A stretch of 64,000 nucleotides of DNA from Rhabditoides inermis (taxonomy: Eukaryota > Nematoda > Chromadorea > Rhabditida > Rhabditidae): assembly GCA_963966185.1 (NCBI GenBank), contig CAWZYM010000100.1, positions 1 through 64,000 of the forward strand, given 5' to 3'. Under the pieces are notes generated by a model that made no database searches, was not told the DNA's origin, and saw nothing but the letters and a program-made list of their open reading frames with translations. Position 1 is the first letter of the stretch. Each line of letters starts with the position of its first letter. Shown here piece after piece: positions 49,100 through 59,013 of this stretch. A program made the position numbers and the translations under genes.

Positions 49100-49436
49100 G
49101 GGCCGGGTTGGCCAAGTGGATAGCGTCACAGCTTGCTGAGTGAACGGTCGCTGGTTTGATTTCCCTCGCGGGCAATTGTTCTACCGAATTCCACTACCTC
49201 CCGATGGGGCGCTATTATCGGCGACGGCAGTCTTTCATAGTCTTCTACCACGCCTCGCATCCGGAACTGGTCACTTCGCGATGTTCACGCCCATCTACCA
49301 TGAACAGTCAGGACTCGCGCCGCACTGTTCCAGCCAAGGAGCCCCAATACCCCACTGTAGGATTGTGTGTGCTTCCAGGTAACCCATCATGCTACCATTG
49401 TATGTACAAGTCGGAATCAGGCTGATAAACAAACAA
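49100..49436 (+). mobile_element. tRNA-derived SINE with intact target-site duplication
   Basis: The 5' head resembles a tRNA gene. An A box TGGCCAAGTGG lies at 49109-49119 and a B-box-like GGTTTGATTTC at 49153-49163, with the spacing typical of tRNA promoters. The tail ends GATAAACAAACAAA. It is flanked by a perfect 13-bp duplication, ACTATCAAACATG (49087-49099 and 49437-49449). Transcription would be by RNA polymerase III, and mobilisation depends on a LINE. An 89-codon open frame inside it is not a gene. Confidence 0.92.
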
Positions 49437-49449
49437 ACTATCAAACATG
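49437..49449 (+). repeat. SINE target-site duplication, right
   Basis: ACTATCAAACATG, identical to 49087-49099. Confidence 0.93.
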
Positions 49450-49498
49450 CAAGACGAACTTTTCTTCTATTTTTCTTTTTTTGTAAACCTAGTGCGAA

Positions 49499-49516
49499 GG
49501 CGCGCGACAGCGCGCC
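49499..49516 (+). other. Helitron 3' terminal hairpin
   Basis: GGCGCGC and GCGCGCC arms with a GACA loop, 10 nt before the terminal CTAG. Confidence 0.9.
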
Positions 49517-49526
49517 GAAGCGCTAG

Positions 49527-49818
49527 TCGCTCGTTACTGTTGTAAATTATTCTATTGTTGTTACCACTGTTTTGCTACGGCATTGCGATTGCGTTGTTCT
49601 AATAAAACAACTGAACCACCACGTGCGAACCACTATTGGCCTCTTAACACGAGAGCACATTACACTCCCACATCACTGATTGTCAATCAGTGATGTGGGA
49701 GTGTAATGTGATGTGGGAGTGTAATTAACACAATCCGCCGGAAACCACTCAGCCCAATTTATCCTTTTCGGGCGTGTTTACGAGTGTGAATCGAGTATCT
49801 GCTATCCTCCACTGAACA
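49527..49818 (+). repeat. BEL 5' LTR, second segment
   Basis: Continues the LTR from TCGCTCG to CACTGAACA and matches the 3' LTR to 59831. It includes AATAAA at 49601-49606, a likely polyadenylation signal. It differs from the 3' LTR by about 31 extra bases that extend a palindrome near 49658-49725. Confidence 0.93.
49658..49708 (+). repeat. Extended perfect palindrome in the 5' LTR
   Basis: Two 25-base arms (49658-49682 and 49684-49708) are perfect reverse complements with a single T between them. In the 3' LTR the corresponding palindrome has only about 11-base arms (59715-59737). A further partial repeat of the arm follows at 49709-49724. Confidence 0.93.
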
Positions 49819-49836
49819 TTGGTGCATCGGACCGGT
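49819..49836 (+). other. BEL primer-binding site, tRNA-Gly-like
   Basis: Immediately after the 5' LTR and one T, TGGTGCATCGG (49820-49830) is complementary to the 3' end of animal tRNA-Gly(GCC) species ending CCGATGCACCA. The match weakens after 11 bases. The tRNA assignment rests on recall of tRNA ends and is moderately sure. Confidence 0.65.
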
Positions 49837-49925
49837 TAAGACAACCCGGCCAACATCTCGATCACTCACCATAACTATTGATTGATATTGATTTGCTATT
49901 GATCGATTGAAACCTATTATCAACC

Positions 49926-52079
49926 ATGGCTACCCTGCATCTCTCTGGCAATGAGAAAAATAATATCGGTCGCGACATGGACCTTGTGCGCGAGCTCGCC
50001 AACATCATTGACAACCTGTGGAAGAATTCCATCACTGACAACACCAACCAGGTGAACAACTACGCCAACAAGTTCCGCATGCTGCGCCGAAACATTGAGC
50101 GCCACTACAACTTCCTGAATGAATCAATTGATAAGGTGACCGTGCGCATTGAGGCCAAGAAGGCTGACGATGAAGCCAATCGCATCATCGATGACTCCAC
50201 CTACTACAACGAGCTCAACAAGTACCTCAGCGAGAAGGACATTGATACCGTCCAGCGCGTATACAATGATGCAATCGACATGATCGATACCTGGCTCAAG
50301 ATAAACACTGAACCGAGCGGCGCCATCAACACTGAGAATGCGCGCGCACACAACCCCGCACTGTCGCTGAACATGAGCATGCTGGGCAGCGCCCCCACAT
50401 ACAACCACACCGTGATGACGCAATGCGCTGACAACACTGCGCTTATCCACGAACCCGCGCAGCCTACCATGACGCTGCAGAACACCCAGATGGCTACGAA
50501 CATTGACATGCGCGCGCAGTACTACAGTACTCCCAAACAGTACAACCCTGATGAGACTGGCGTTCTGCACCAGCTCCCCAACCCCAATTTCTCACCGTCG
50601 AGAATCGACGACACAAAAACGTACAGCAACAACCCGCTATTCACCACCCCACCTTCCGCGGCGCCGCTGACCGCCCTCCTTGCGCGTGCCAATGACGCAG
50701 CTCTCGAAGGTCGCACTGAAGAAGTGACTGAGTTGCTTGCAGCTGTTACCATTCTCACCAAGAAGGATGACACCACCAAACCGAGCGCGCATAGATACAA
50801 GCTACCCATCAACAGGCGTGACATGAAAATCCCCATCTTTGACGGAACCCCGAACACGTTCGATGACTTCATCGACATGTTCATTCCACTCGTGCACGAA
50901 AACCCCGATCTCCCAAACGCGGAAAAGATGAACATCCTATACAACTCGCTGTCTGATCCTTCCCTTCTTCGTAACATTCCAAAGAAGGGTGAGAACTATG
51001 AGATGGCGCTGAACATGCTCAAGAAGCGCTTCCACGACCCTATGGCTATTCACAAAAACATCTGGACTACGCTGCGCGCGATACCCATCAATACCAACGA
51101 CGACCCCAAGTCGTGCAGAGACACGTATGAGCGCGTGCGCGGTGTGCTCAACCTGGCTGACCGCCACGGCCAAGGCACCCTCACCAACACTGACCCGGGT
51201 TTGCTCGCACTCGCGCAGGACCACGTGGTCAACAAGTTCCCCGAGTGGGTGCAAGACAAGATCAATGAGAAACTGTACCACCTCAACAAAAAGGACGAAA
51301 AAATCAACCTCGAGATCATGCTTGACTACATCGATGAGCAGATAACTATCAAGGAGCACGTGTGCACCTCCAAGGCGATTCCCAACAAGGACACGTCTAT
51401 GGTGAACCTGCGCACCTCCACCCAACCCAACCACTACCACAATATGCGCTTCAACAACCAGAATCGCAACCGACAGTACAGCGGTTATAATGGATACAAC
51501 AGTGGAAACACTCACCAGAAGCCGGTTCACTCCGTGCAGGCTCCGCCCTCGCAGACACCGCCCATATCGGCTCCGCCCACTCCGGTTCCGCCCACCCGCC
51601 CTCTCATGCCGCCGCAGGCCACGCCCTCGAGGCAGACCATGCCGAGCCTGAAACAGAGCCACATTGATCCCACTCACCACATGCACCCCACCAACTACTG
51701 TGTGTGTTGCAAGGACAACACGCACAACTCGTTCAGGTGTGATGAAAAGTGGAAGAACAGAAAGATGGCGAAGGCACTGCTCACCGCAGAGAACAGGTGT
51801 TGGAATTGTTACGAAACCGGACATTGGAAACAAGCGTGTAACAAGGACCAGTTCCGCATCCATTACGCCTGCATGGCCGACGGCGAGTCACCCATCCCCG
51901 CTAACCTAACCGAGGAAGAGATCTTCGGTGACGTCACCCCCGAGCCCACTGAGGGTGAGAGAGAGACGCGCGTGGCTGTTACTGGTGTCGAATGGCCCCT
52001 CATCTGTCACCAACGAAACCTATTCCTTTCGTGCATAAAACGATTGCACAAAAAGAAACCACACACCATCAAAACATGA
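49926..52079 (+). CDS. gag: BEL/Pao Gag-like protein with zinc knuckle
   Basis: The 717-codon ORF starts at the first good ATG about 100 bp after the primer-binding site. The N-terminal 290 residues are polar and likely helical. From about residue 300 there is a capsid-like region of the kind found in BEL/Pao polyproteins (IPIFDGTPNTFDDFIDMF, then a helix with LPNAEKMNILYN). A proline-rich linker follows (residues 530-580). Near residue 591 come CVCC...H...C and near 625 CWNCYETGHWKQAC, a C-x2-C-x4-H-x4-C knuckle that would bind RNA. Gag would assemble the particle in which reverse transcription takes place. The ORF overlaps the next frame (from 51992), so a frameshift or a lesion links it to Pol. 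Confidence 0.9.
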   Translation: MATLHLSGNEKNNIGRDMDLVRELANIIDNLWKNSITDNTNQVNNYANKFRMLRRNIERHYNFLNESIDKVTVRIEAKKADDEANRIIDDSTYYNELNKYLSEKDIDTVQRVYNDAIDMIDTWLKINTEPSGAINTENARAHNPALSLNMSMLGSAPTYNHTVMTQCADNTALIHEPAQPTMTLQNTQMATNIDMRAQYYSTPKQYNPDETGVLHQLPNPNFSPSRIDDTKTYSNNPLFTTPPSAAPLTALLARANDAALEGRTEEVTELLAAVTILTKKDDTTKPSAHRYKLPINRRDMKIPIFDGTPNTFDDFIDMFIPLVHENPDLPNAEKMNILYNSLSDPSLLRNIPKKGENYEMALNMLKKRFHDPMAIHKNIWTTLRAIPINTNDDPKSCRDTYERVRGVLNLADRHGQGTLTNTDPGLLALAQDHVVNKFPEWVQDKINEKLYHLNKKDEKINLEIMLDYIDEQITIKEHVCTSKAIPNKDTSMVNLRTSTQPNHYHNMRFNNQNRNRQYSGYNGYNSGNTHQKPVHSVQAPPSQTPPISAPPTPVPPTRPLMPPQATPSRQTMPSLKQSHIDPTHHMHPTNYCVCCKDNTHNSFRCDEKWKNRKMAKALLTAENRCWNCYETGHWKQACNKDQFRIHYACMADGESPIPANLTEEEIFGDVTPEPTEGERETRVAVTGVEWPLICHQRNLFLSCIKRLHKKKPHTIKT

Positions 52080-53432
52080 ATAATAGCGACTCACTATCTA
52101 ACACCACAACACTTCACAAACTACCAGCACAGCCAACCAAAGTCGCATTGCAAACACTTCGCGCGCACATAAGAAACCCACAGACGGGACAGACCCGCAA
52201 CATTGTCATCTTATTAGATGGCGGATCAAACAGAAGTTTCATCACCCAACAACTTGCTGACCAGCTCGGCCTACAAGTCGATGATGTTCACGACGAGACA
52301 TTCGTAGTATTCGGAGGCACCACACGGCATGTCCGAACAGGCACCACAACCGTCGAACTATACGGTAACAACGGTATCTCAGTCAAGGTCAAACTAACAA
52401 CACAACCCGAGATCACACAATCATACTTCACTTATCACCTACAACCACATGATATGGCATCCGTCCAAAAGCACAACATTCATCTAACAGATATTCACGA
52501 CATGAAAGTGAAACCAGACATTCTCATTGGCAGCGACCTACTCAACCTCGTTAGCCTGAGCACAACACAGCTTGCGACTGATCTACCTTCCGGCCTGCGT
52601 GCTAGCCCCACTATATTCAGCCACGCACTATCCGGTAGCTACTGCATTGATAAACAACTGGCAGAGCCATACCAAACATACCACATCTCATTCAACGACA
52701 AGGTCGAGAAGTTCTGGAACCTCGACTGCATGGGCATCACCGACCCGCACGAATTCGACACGCTCTATGCTATCAACAAGCGAGTAGACGAACAGTTTCT
52801 CAAAACAGTGCGCCTAGACAACGATGGTATCCATGTCGGATTGCCCTGGAAGGAAAACCACCCTCCACTCAATGACAACTTCAACATGGCCTTTGTGCGA
52901 CTTAGAAACATTATCCGCAAACTCGAAGCGAAACCGAAACTATTCGAAGCCTACGATAACATCATGAAAGAGCAGTTGCAAAAAGGTGTGATAGGGTACG
53001 CTCCCTTCAACCGCACACCTCGCTCATTCTTCATGCCTCACTCATATGTGGAGAAACCAGGCAGTACCACACCCATCCGAATAGTGTATGATGCGAGCAG
53101 TCACTCTGCCGGCTCACCCTCACTCAACGACTGCCTCCACCAAGGCCCCTCCTACTTGCCCCAACTGTGCGGCATACTATTGAGGGCACGACTATATCCC
53201 ATCATTGTTATTGCGGACATTGAAAAAGCATTTTTACAACTGAGCCTCTTTCCCGAAGACAGAGACGCTGTCAGGTTTCTCTGGCTCGAAGACTACACCA
53301 AGGGATTCTCCCGCGACAACATAAGAGAATACGCTTTCCAAAAAGTACCATTCGGAGTCTCATCGAGTCCCTACTTACTCGCCGCTTCCATCAAGTACAT
53401 ACTATCATTCGTGCCAACCATTGGAAAATACA
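51992..53432 (+). pseudogene. pol: BEL Pol, 5' part: protease and N-terminal reverse transcriptase
   Basis: The frame overlaps gag by 88 bp in a different register. The retropepsin-like site is LLDGGSNRSFI near residue 74, where the motif D-G-G-S follows the pattern of BEL/Pao proteases. The RT region includes RTPRSFFMPHS, RIVYDASS, IVIADIEKAFLQLSL (first catalytic Asp) and VPFGVSSSPYLL. The frame is cut at about 53432 by an RTE LINE insertion. The rest continues at 55890. Confidence 0.9.
53420..53432 (+). repeat. RTE LINE target-site duplication, left
   Basis: ATTGGAAAATACA, identical to 55877-55889. Confidence 0.93.
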
Positions 53433-55802
53433 GTACTCCTGGGCGACTTCAATGCCAAGCTGGGGCAGCGCTGCCATCCTGATGAGCGGTGCTGCGGCCA
53501 GTACGGCTATGGTTCGCGCAACGCCCGCGGAGACACACTCGCGGAATGGATGGAATCGGAAGGCTGGCGCGCTGCCAGCACCTTCTTCAAGGCGCGGATG
53601 GTCCGTCGGTGGACGTATGCCTCACCACTCGGCGACCACTCCAAGCTCGACTACATTCTTCTACGATCTCTGCGCGGTGTTGTGAAATGCAGTGTGGAAC
53701 CCCAGTTCAATTTCACATCCGACCACTCCCTCGTGCGGATGACACTGCGAACGGCACTACCACCGCACCGCCCCCATCGCAAGAAGGCAATGAGCCGAAG
53801 GACCGACTGGGCAATGTACCGCCACGGTCTAGAAGCACATTTGCATACCCGCTCGCCCCCAACTCTGCCGACTGTGACTGCTGCCTACGTGGATATCTGC
53901 GAGCAGTTACGAGACGCGGAGAAGGTGGCCACAACCGAGGAGCCACCACCACGACGACTCTCACAGGCTACCCTCGACATGTTCAAGCAGCGACGGCGTC
54001 TGCTCAATCTGGGCACGCCTACTGCGCATGCTGACATCACCCGGCTGAATCAAGAACTGCGCCGGAGCATCAAGGAGGATCTCGCCGCGCACCACCTGCG
54101 GCTATACAGAAAGGGAATTGCTAACAAGAAGGCCCTGCGAAAGATGGAAACAACTCGACAAGTTATTGGCCGACTGAAGACTGCGGACGGTTCGTCATCT
54201 ACGGCGGATCCCCGAGAGGTGGAGAAGATCATCACTGACTTCTACAATAACCTCTACTCTACTGTTCGTGCCACCGCCCCTGTCGTCTCTGTCAACTCGC
54301 TACCCGACCCGTTCACACTGGAGGAAGTGAGGAGTGTCCTGATCGCCATGAAAAGGAATGTCTCTTCCGGCCCCGATTACGTGTCCACGGAGATGCTACT
54401 TCACTCACCGGACGCGCTGCTCGAGATGATTGTCTCGTTGTTCAACCGCTGTTTGGAGGGAGGAGAAGTGGCGGAGGGAATGGCCGACTCGATCATCTCT
54501 CTTCTCTTCAAGAAGGGCGACAGTCAGGATATCGGCAACTACCGACCCGTGGCTGTCTCCTCTACGATCCTGAAGCTGCTCGTCAAGTGCATACTCGCAC
54601 GAACACAGAAGACCCTGGAAGACCATCAACCGCCGGAGCAAGCGGGATTCCGCAAAGGATACTCGTGTGCTGATCAAATCCTGGCCTGCCGAGAGATGAT
54701 CTACCGTGCGCACCGCTACAACCTACAACTGTACGTTATATTCGTCGACTACAAGAAGGCGTACGACAGTGTGGAGTTCGACGACGCGTGGAGATCTCTG
54801 GCAGAAGACAAAATGGATGCGAGCTACATACGGCTGATGCAGGCAATCTACTCTACTGGAAAGACGCGAGTGGCACTACGACATTCGAAGGCTGACATCT
54901 TTATCGGAAAAGGAGCTCGGCAAGGCTGCCCCCTCTCACCTTACATCTTCAACAGCGTTCTCGCGAAGGTGTACAGGGCATTGGATTTCAAGTACAGCGG
55001 CGCCGGCTTCGACATCGATGGAAAGCAGCTGACACACCTCGCCTATGCGGATGACGTGGCTGTCTTCGCGAAATCTGCGTCGGCAGCAGAAAGGATGCTC
55101 AAGGACATTGCCGAGGAAAGCAAGAAGTACGGACTGGAGGTGAACAGAAAGAAGACAATGGTGATGACGAACGCACACAAGACGGAGATTTTCCTCGACG
55201 GAACGAGGATTGAATACGTGGACGAGTTCAACTACCTCGGGAGGTTGCTGAGCTGTCAGAAGAACGACGTGGACGAGATCACCCGCCGCATCCAGAGTGG
55301 CTGGGCCGCGTTCCAACGACACAAGCATTTCTTGACACTACGACGAGCTCCGATGCGACTCCGCAGGAAGGTCTTTCGCGCCGGAGTACTTCCCTGTTTG
55401 ACGTACGGATGTGAGACATGGAGTCTCCCCCAAAACGAACTCATGCGACTACGGACTGCGCAGCGGAAGATGGAGCGCCAGATGCTGGGAGTCACCCTAC
55501 GCGACCGGATCCGGAGCAGCACTATTCGGCAGATGACTCGGCTACGAGACGTTCTGCAAGAAGTACGACACCGGAAATGGAAGTTCACGGAACGACTCTA
55601 CAATGCGGACGGCCATCGATGGGCAAAGGCTACAGTCAATTGGACCCCCAAGAAGACTGGACGACCTGGACGACCACACAAGGAGTGGGAGGATGACTTC
55701 ATAGATGCCTTCGATCTACCGAGGACACATGCTCGCAAAGAATGGAGACGGACAGTGACCAACGACCGCCGAAAATGGAACGATCTCATTTCCCAGCGCT
55801 AA
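53433..55802 (+). pseudogene. RTE LINE protein: partial endonuclease plus reverse transcriptase
   Basis: One open frame of about 789 codons runs to a TAA at 55800-55802, with no internal lesion. It opens with LLGDFNAKLG and has GYGSRNARG, FFKARMVRRWTYASPLGDHS and KLDYIL, the C-terminal half of an AP-endonuclease. The RT follows with YRPVAVSSTILKLL, QAGFRKGYSCADQIL, IFVDYKKAYDSVEF, GARQGCPLSPYIFN, AYADDVAVFAKS and FNYLGRLLS. The C-terminus has GRPGRPHKEWEDDF. The missing N-terminal endonuclease half makes this copy non-autonomous. The lack of stops elsewhere suggests a recent insertion. Confidence 0.93.
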
Positions 55803-55876
55803 CCAAACCATCTCTCATGCGTGCAATATGTACATGAATAAGCGATTCTGGATAAACATTTGATTTGATTGATTTG
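53433..55876 (+). mobile_element. 5'-truncated RTE-type LINE inserted in BEL pol
   Basis: The insertion starts inside the endonuclease region and ends with a short 3' UTR and TTTGATTTGATTGATTTG tail, typical of RTE-clade elements. It is flanked by a 13-bp duplication ATTGGAAAATACA (53420-53432 and 55877-55889). Loss of the 5' end is the usual result of incomplete reverse transcription. Confidence 0.94.
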
Positions 55877-55889
55877 ATTGGAAAATACA
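55877..55889 (+). repeat. RTE LINE target-site duplication, right
   Basis: ATTGGAAAATACA, identical to 53420-53432. Confidence 0.93.
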
Positions 55890-56734
55890 TTCTGCGAGAC
55901 TGCTATGTCGACAACCTTGTGCAACATGCACTCACTACCCAACAAGCCACCCACAACGCTCACCAAGCCAAAGAAATATTTCACAGAGCGAAGATGAACT
56001 TGCGTTCCTTTATATCAAACAAGCAAGAAGTCACCCAATCATTCAACGAGTGCGATCGCGCCAAAGACCCAATCCAGAAACTGCTAGGTATACGGTGGGA
56101 TACGGTAGCCGACACATTCACTCTCAAGTGCTTCCTCCCACACAACGATAAACCAACGAAACGCGCGGTCACATCTGCTATCGCAGCCAACTATGACCCA
56201 CTCGGTCTGATCAGCCCCATTCTCACAGTTGCCAAGGTGTTCCAACAGAAGCTGTGGAACGAGCCGCGCAAGTGGGACGAGCCACTGCCCGCTCACCTCG
56301 CCGACGAGTGGAATGATATCGCCCGTGACTCGCAACATGGCATCACTCTACCGCGCATCATCACACAACACTCACTCGAATCCACCTACACACTGTGCAT
56401 CTTCAGTGATGCTTCTATTCATGCCTATGGTTGCTGCGCATACATTCGAGAACAGACTCGAGAGGGACACGTCATTGTCAACCTCATCTACTCTAAACTC
56501 AAACTCGCACCCACGAAGGGCGCGAAAGCGCAAGACAATAAACCGCCTAGAACCGAGAAACAGAAGAACAAAAAACTACTGACTATTCCGCGTCTGGAAC
56601 TCATGTCTATCCTCACTTCCATCCGCGCGGCCAAGTTCTTATTAGAACAACTCGACCTTCCGATACATCACCTACACCTACTCACAGACTCTACCATTGC
56701 GAAGACTGGATCCACAACAATCGCGACAAACTAG
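55890..56734 (+). pseudogene. pol: BEL Pol, middle part: RT active site region and RNase H
   Basis: The frame continues the RT after the LINE. The catalytic box reads CYVDNLV, where the second Asp of the usual YVDD is Asn. Then come LGIRWDT, ANYDPLGLISPI, the RNase H FSDASIHAYG, IPRLELM and LTDSTIA. A frame change follows immediately after TDSTIA, and the original frame closes at 56734. Confidence 0.88.
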
Positions 56735-57628
56735 AACCGTTTGTTTTTAACCGAGTGAAAGAAATAAGAGAAACCGCGCATGATCTACAACAATCGTACT
56801 CTTTGCTTTCGCCAGTCAGTTTACATCATACACCAACCGATCAAAACCCAGCAGACACGGTCAGTAGAGGAGAAACAGGAAGAGATTTACAAAACAACGC
56901 GCAATGGTGGCATGGTCCCCCCTTCCTCCAACAACCATACCTGGTCTACTCCGGCGCTGCTCATCCAGTTTGAGCCGACGACCTCGCTGCCAGACGATGC
57001 CGACGTGCTTGGCTCTAAACAGACAATAATCAATACAGTACAGTCCACAGCGGACTGGGACGAACACCTCACCCGGTGCCTACAACCTGATCGATTCTCA
57101 ACATTACATCGCTATCGAAGGCACCTACAGCACATCGCCACTTTCATCAAGTTATGTACGCGTGCAACTAGATCTCGAAAAATAAAAACGAGGGTCGACT
57201 ACAATGCGCCTATTCACGATATCACTGATAATCTTATGCAAATCATTCATCAACGAAAACATGTGGACGTGACTCACTCGTCCCTTGTCGAACTCGGCCT
57301 CGTTGTCGACCAGCAAGGCGTCATCCGATGCGGTGGCCGCCTGAAACAATCCGATCTCAGTCATTCTGCCAGAACACCCATCCTGATTGCGAGACACTCA
57401 CACCTTGCCACACTCATCACACGCGACGCTCACTCAACTTGTGGCCACAACGGAACCAACCACACTATGTCCACTGTTCGAGAAACATATTGGATACCAC
57501 AACTACGCACACTCATCAGAAGTGTACTCACCAAGTGTGTTATCTGCAGAAGATACAACAGCCGACCATTCCCCTATCCTGATTCACCTTCCCACAGTAC
57601 GTACACAACGACCAAAGAAGTGTTTTGA
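56735..57628 (+). pseudogene. pol: BEL Pol, RNase H end to integrase zinc-binding region
   Basis: One frame carries the end of RNase H (HHTPTDQNPADTVSRG and NAQWWHGP) up to about 56970. A second frame continues to 57628 with the HHCC-type zinc region of the integrase (HSHLATLI, HSTCGHNG, then CVICRRY). At least two frame changes occur within 56700-57630. Confidence 0.85.
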
Positions 57629-58529
57629 CAACATTGGATGCGACTACTTTGGACCTATCACAACCAAGAACTCAACCAAGGTGTGAAGTGTAATCTATAC
57701 CTGCCTCGCTACGCGCTTGGTGCACCTTGATACCGTCGAGTCGCTCACCTCGGAAGAGCTGCTGCACTCATTGCGCAGGCTGTCCGGTCGCCGTGGCGCT
57801 CCTGCAAACATCATAAGTGACAACGCAAAATATTTCCAACTCGCAGCCACGGTGCTCAACAAACAACACTATCCGAAAACATCTTGGCGTTTTATTACTG
57901 CTCTCGCACCATGGAGAGCAGGTGTCTACGAGAGACTAGTTGGCTCAGTGAAACGCTGTCTAGTCAAAATGACACGTGGACACAAACTAGATAAACGAGA
58001 GCTACAGACAACCATCGTCGAGATAGAAGGAATAATAAACAACCGCCCAATAACATATGTGAGCACTGACCTCAACGGATGGCGACCGGTGCGCCCCGCC
58101 GACCTTCTTTCCCCTCCCCTCGATCCACTGCTAGTCGAGAGCGCTGATGCTGACGATTCGGACGACGAATACGATCCCTCACCTGAAACAAACAAGATTT
58201 ACAAAGGAATCATCAAGAGCTGCGAGGCAGCGCAAACGTGCAGAGAACGATTTTGGACTCAATGGACAGAGGACTATTTGAAATCACTCCGCGAATCTCA
58301 CAAACGAAACATAATGAATCACAACTCTGGTACCGCGCCACGGCTTGGTGAGGTCGTGTTTATTTCTGATCGAGAGAGACCACGTTATCAGTGGCCACTC
58401 GGCCTTATCACGAAACTACACGCAGATAAGGATGGAGAAGTGCGAACAGTCACATTGAAAACGAACAACACTACTATCAATCGAGCAATCAACCTACTGA
58501 TACCGCTCGAGGTCAGATCAGACCAGTAA
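57590..58529 (+). pseudogene. pol: BEL integrase core and C-terminal region, with an internal stop
   Basis: The core has FDNIGCDYFGPI (first Asp), IISDNAKYF (second Asp) and APWRAGVYERLVG (Glu), the D,D,E catalytic triad that joins cDNA to the chromosome. A TGA at 57684-57686 interrupts the frame just after NSTKV, and the frame then stays open to TAA at 58527-58529. Frames before and after this stop are the same, so it is a point change. Confidence 0.88.
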
Positions 58530-59013
58530 AAGAACAACACTGCTGACACACCTGATTATCCGCCCGCCGGGGAGCGCGCCTCGCCTTGGCTGCATCGGCG
58601 CCTCTCAGTACGAAATAGAGTGCTATAAACATATATGTCAATCTAAACCAAGCCAATACATACCACGAATATCACGAGAACAGTAAAACGAGAAGGAGGA
58701 TCGCGAAATGCGTGCTCGAAAAAACGACGCAATCACACAGTCACTCGAGTCGATCGATACTCTCTCTCTCCCACTCCCGCCAGCTGGTCGATATTTTCCC
58801 GCGCATCCGCTCTCTCACAGCTCTCTGAACTCTCTCTCCCTACGGGAATGTGTCACGAGTATGCTGTGACTGCCCATGTCTCGATATTCATTGCCTTCAC
58901 CTCACATTCCATACCTTTCTCTGTGAAACAATGCAACGAGAGAAGACGATGCAACCAGCAGTCTAGAAAAATGCAACGAACAGAGAGTCAACTCTTGCTT
59001 TCGGGGGGGTGAG
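58530..59013. other. BEL 3' non-coding region and polypurine-like tract
   Basis: No frame is supported. It ends with CTTTCGGGGGGGTGAG directly before the 3' LTR, a G-rich tract in the place of the polypurine primer for plus-strand synthesis. Confidence 0.65.

Larger units (their letters stand above)
46447..49526 (+). mobile_element. Non-autonomous Helitron-like element in the BEL 5' LTR
   Basis: Begins TCCCCCTTTCATACTAAT, with TGTCTGTCTG repeats shortly inside, and ends CTAG at 49523-49526. An 18-nt hairpin (GGCGCGC, loop GACA, GCGCGCC; 49499-49516) sits 10 nt before the end. These are the diagnostic terminal features of Helitrons. The LTR continues exactly on both sides (AAGTGT then TCGCTCG) with no target-site duplication, as expected. 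No Rep/helicase gene is present. The interior carries about 1.2 kb of unassigned sequence (46550-47684), a tandem repeat of about 190-223 bp, GA-rich microsatellites and a SINE. The target dinucleotide is T-T, not the common A-T. Confidence 0.88.

Noticed and set aside
49100..49180. A functional tRNA gene
   Set aside because: A- and B-box-like motifs are present, but no proper cloverleaf or anticodon arm can be drawn, and the target-site duplication and tail show a SINE.
50937..51863. A 308-codon minus-strand ORF opposite gag
   Set aside because: It lies entirely antisense to the well-supported gag frame and has no recognisable domain.
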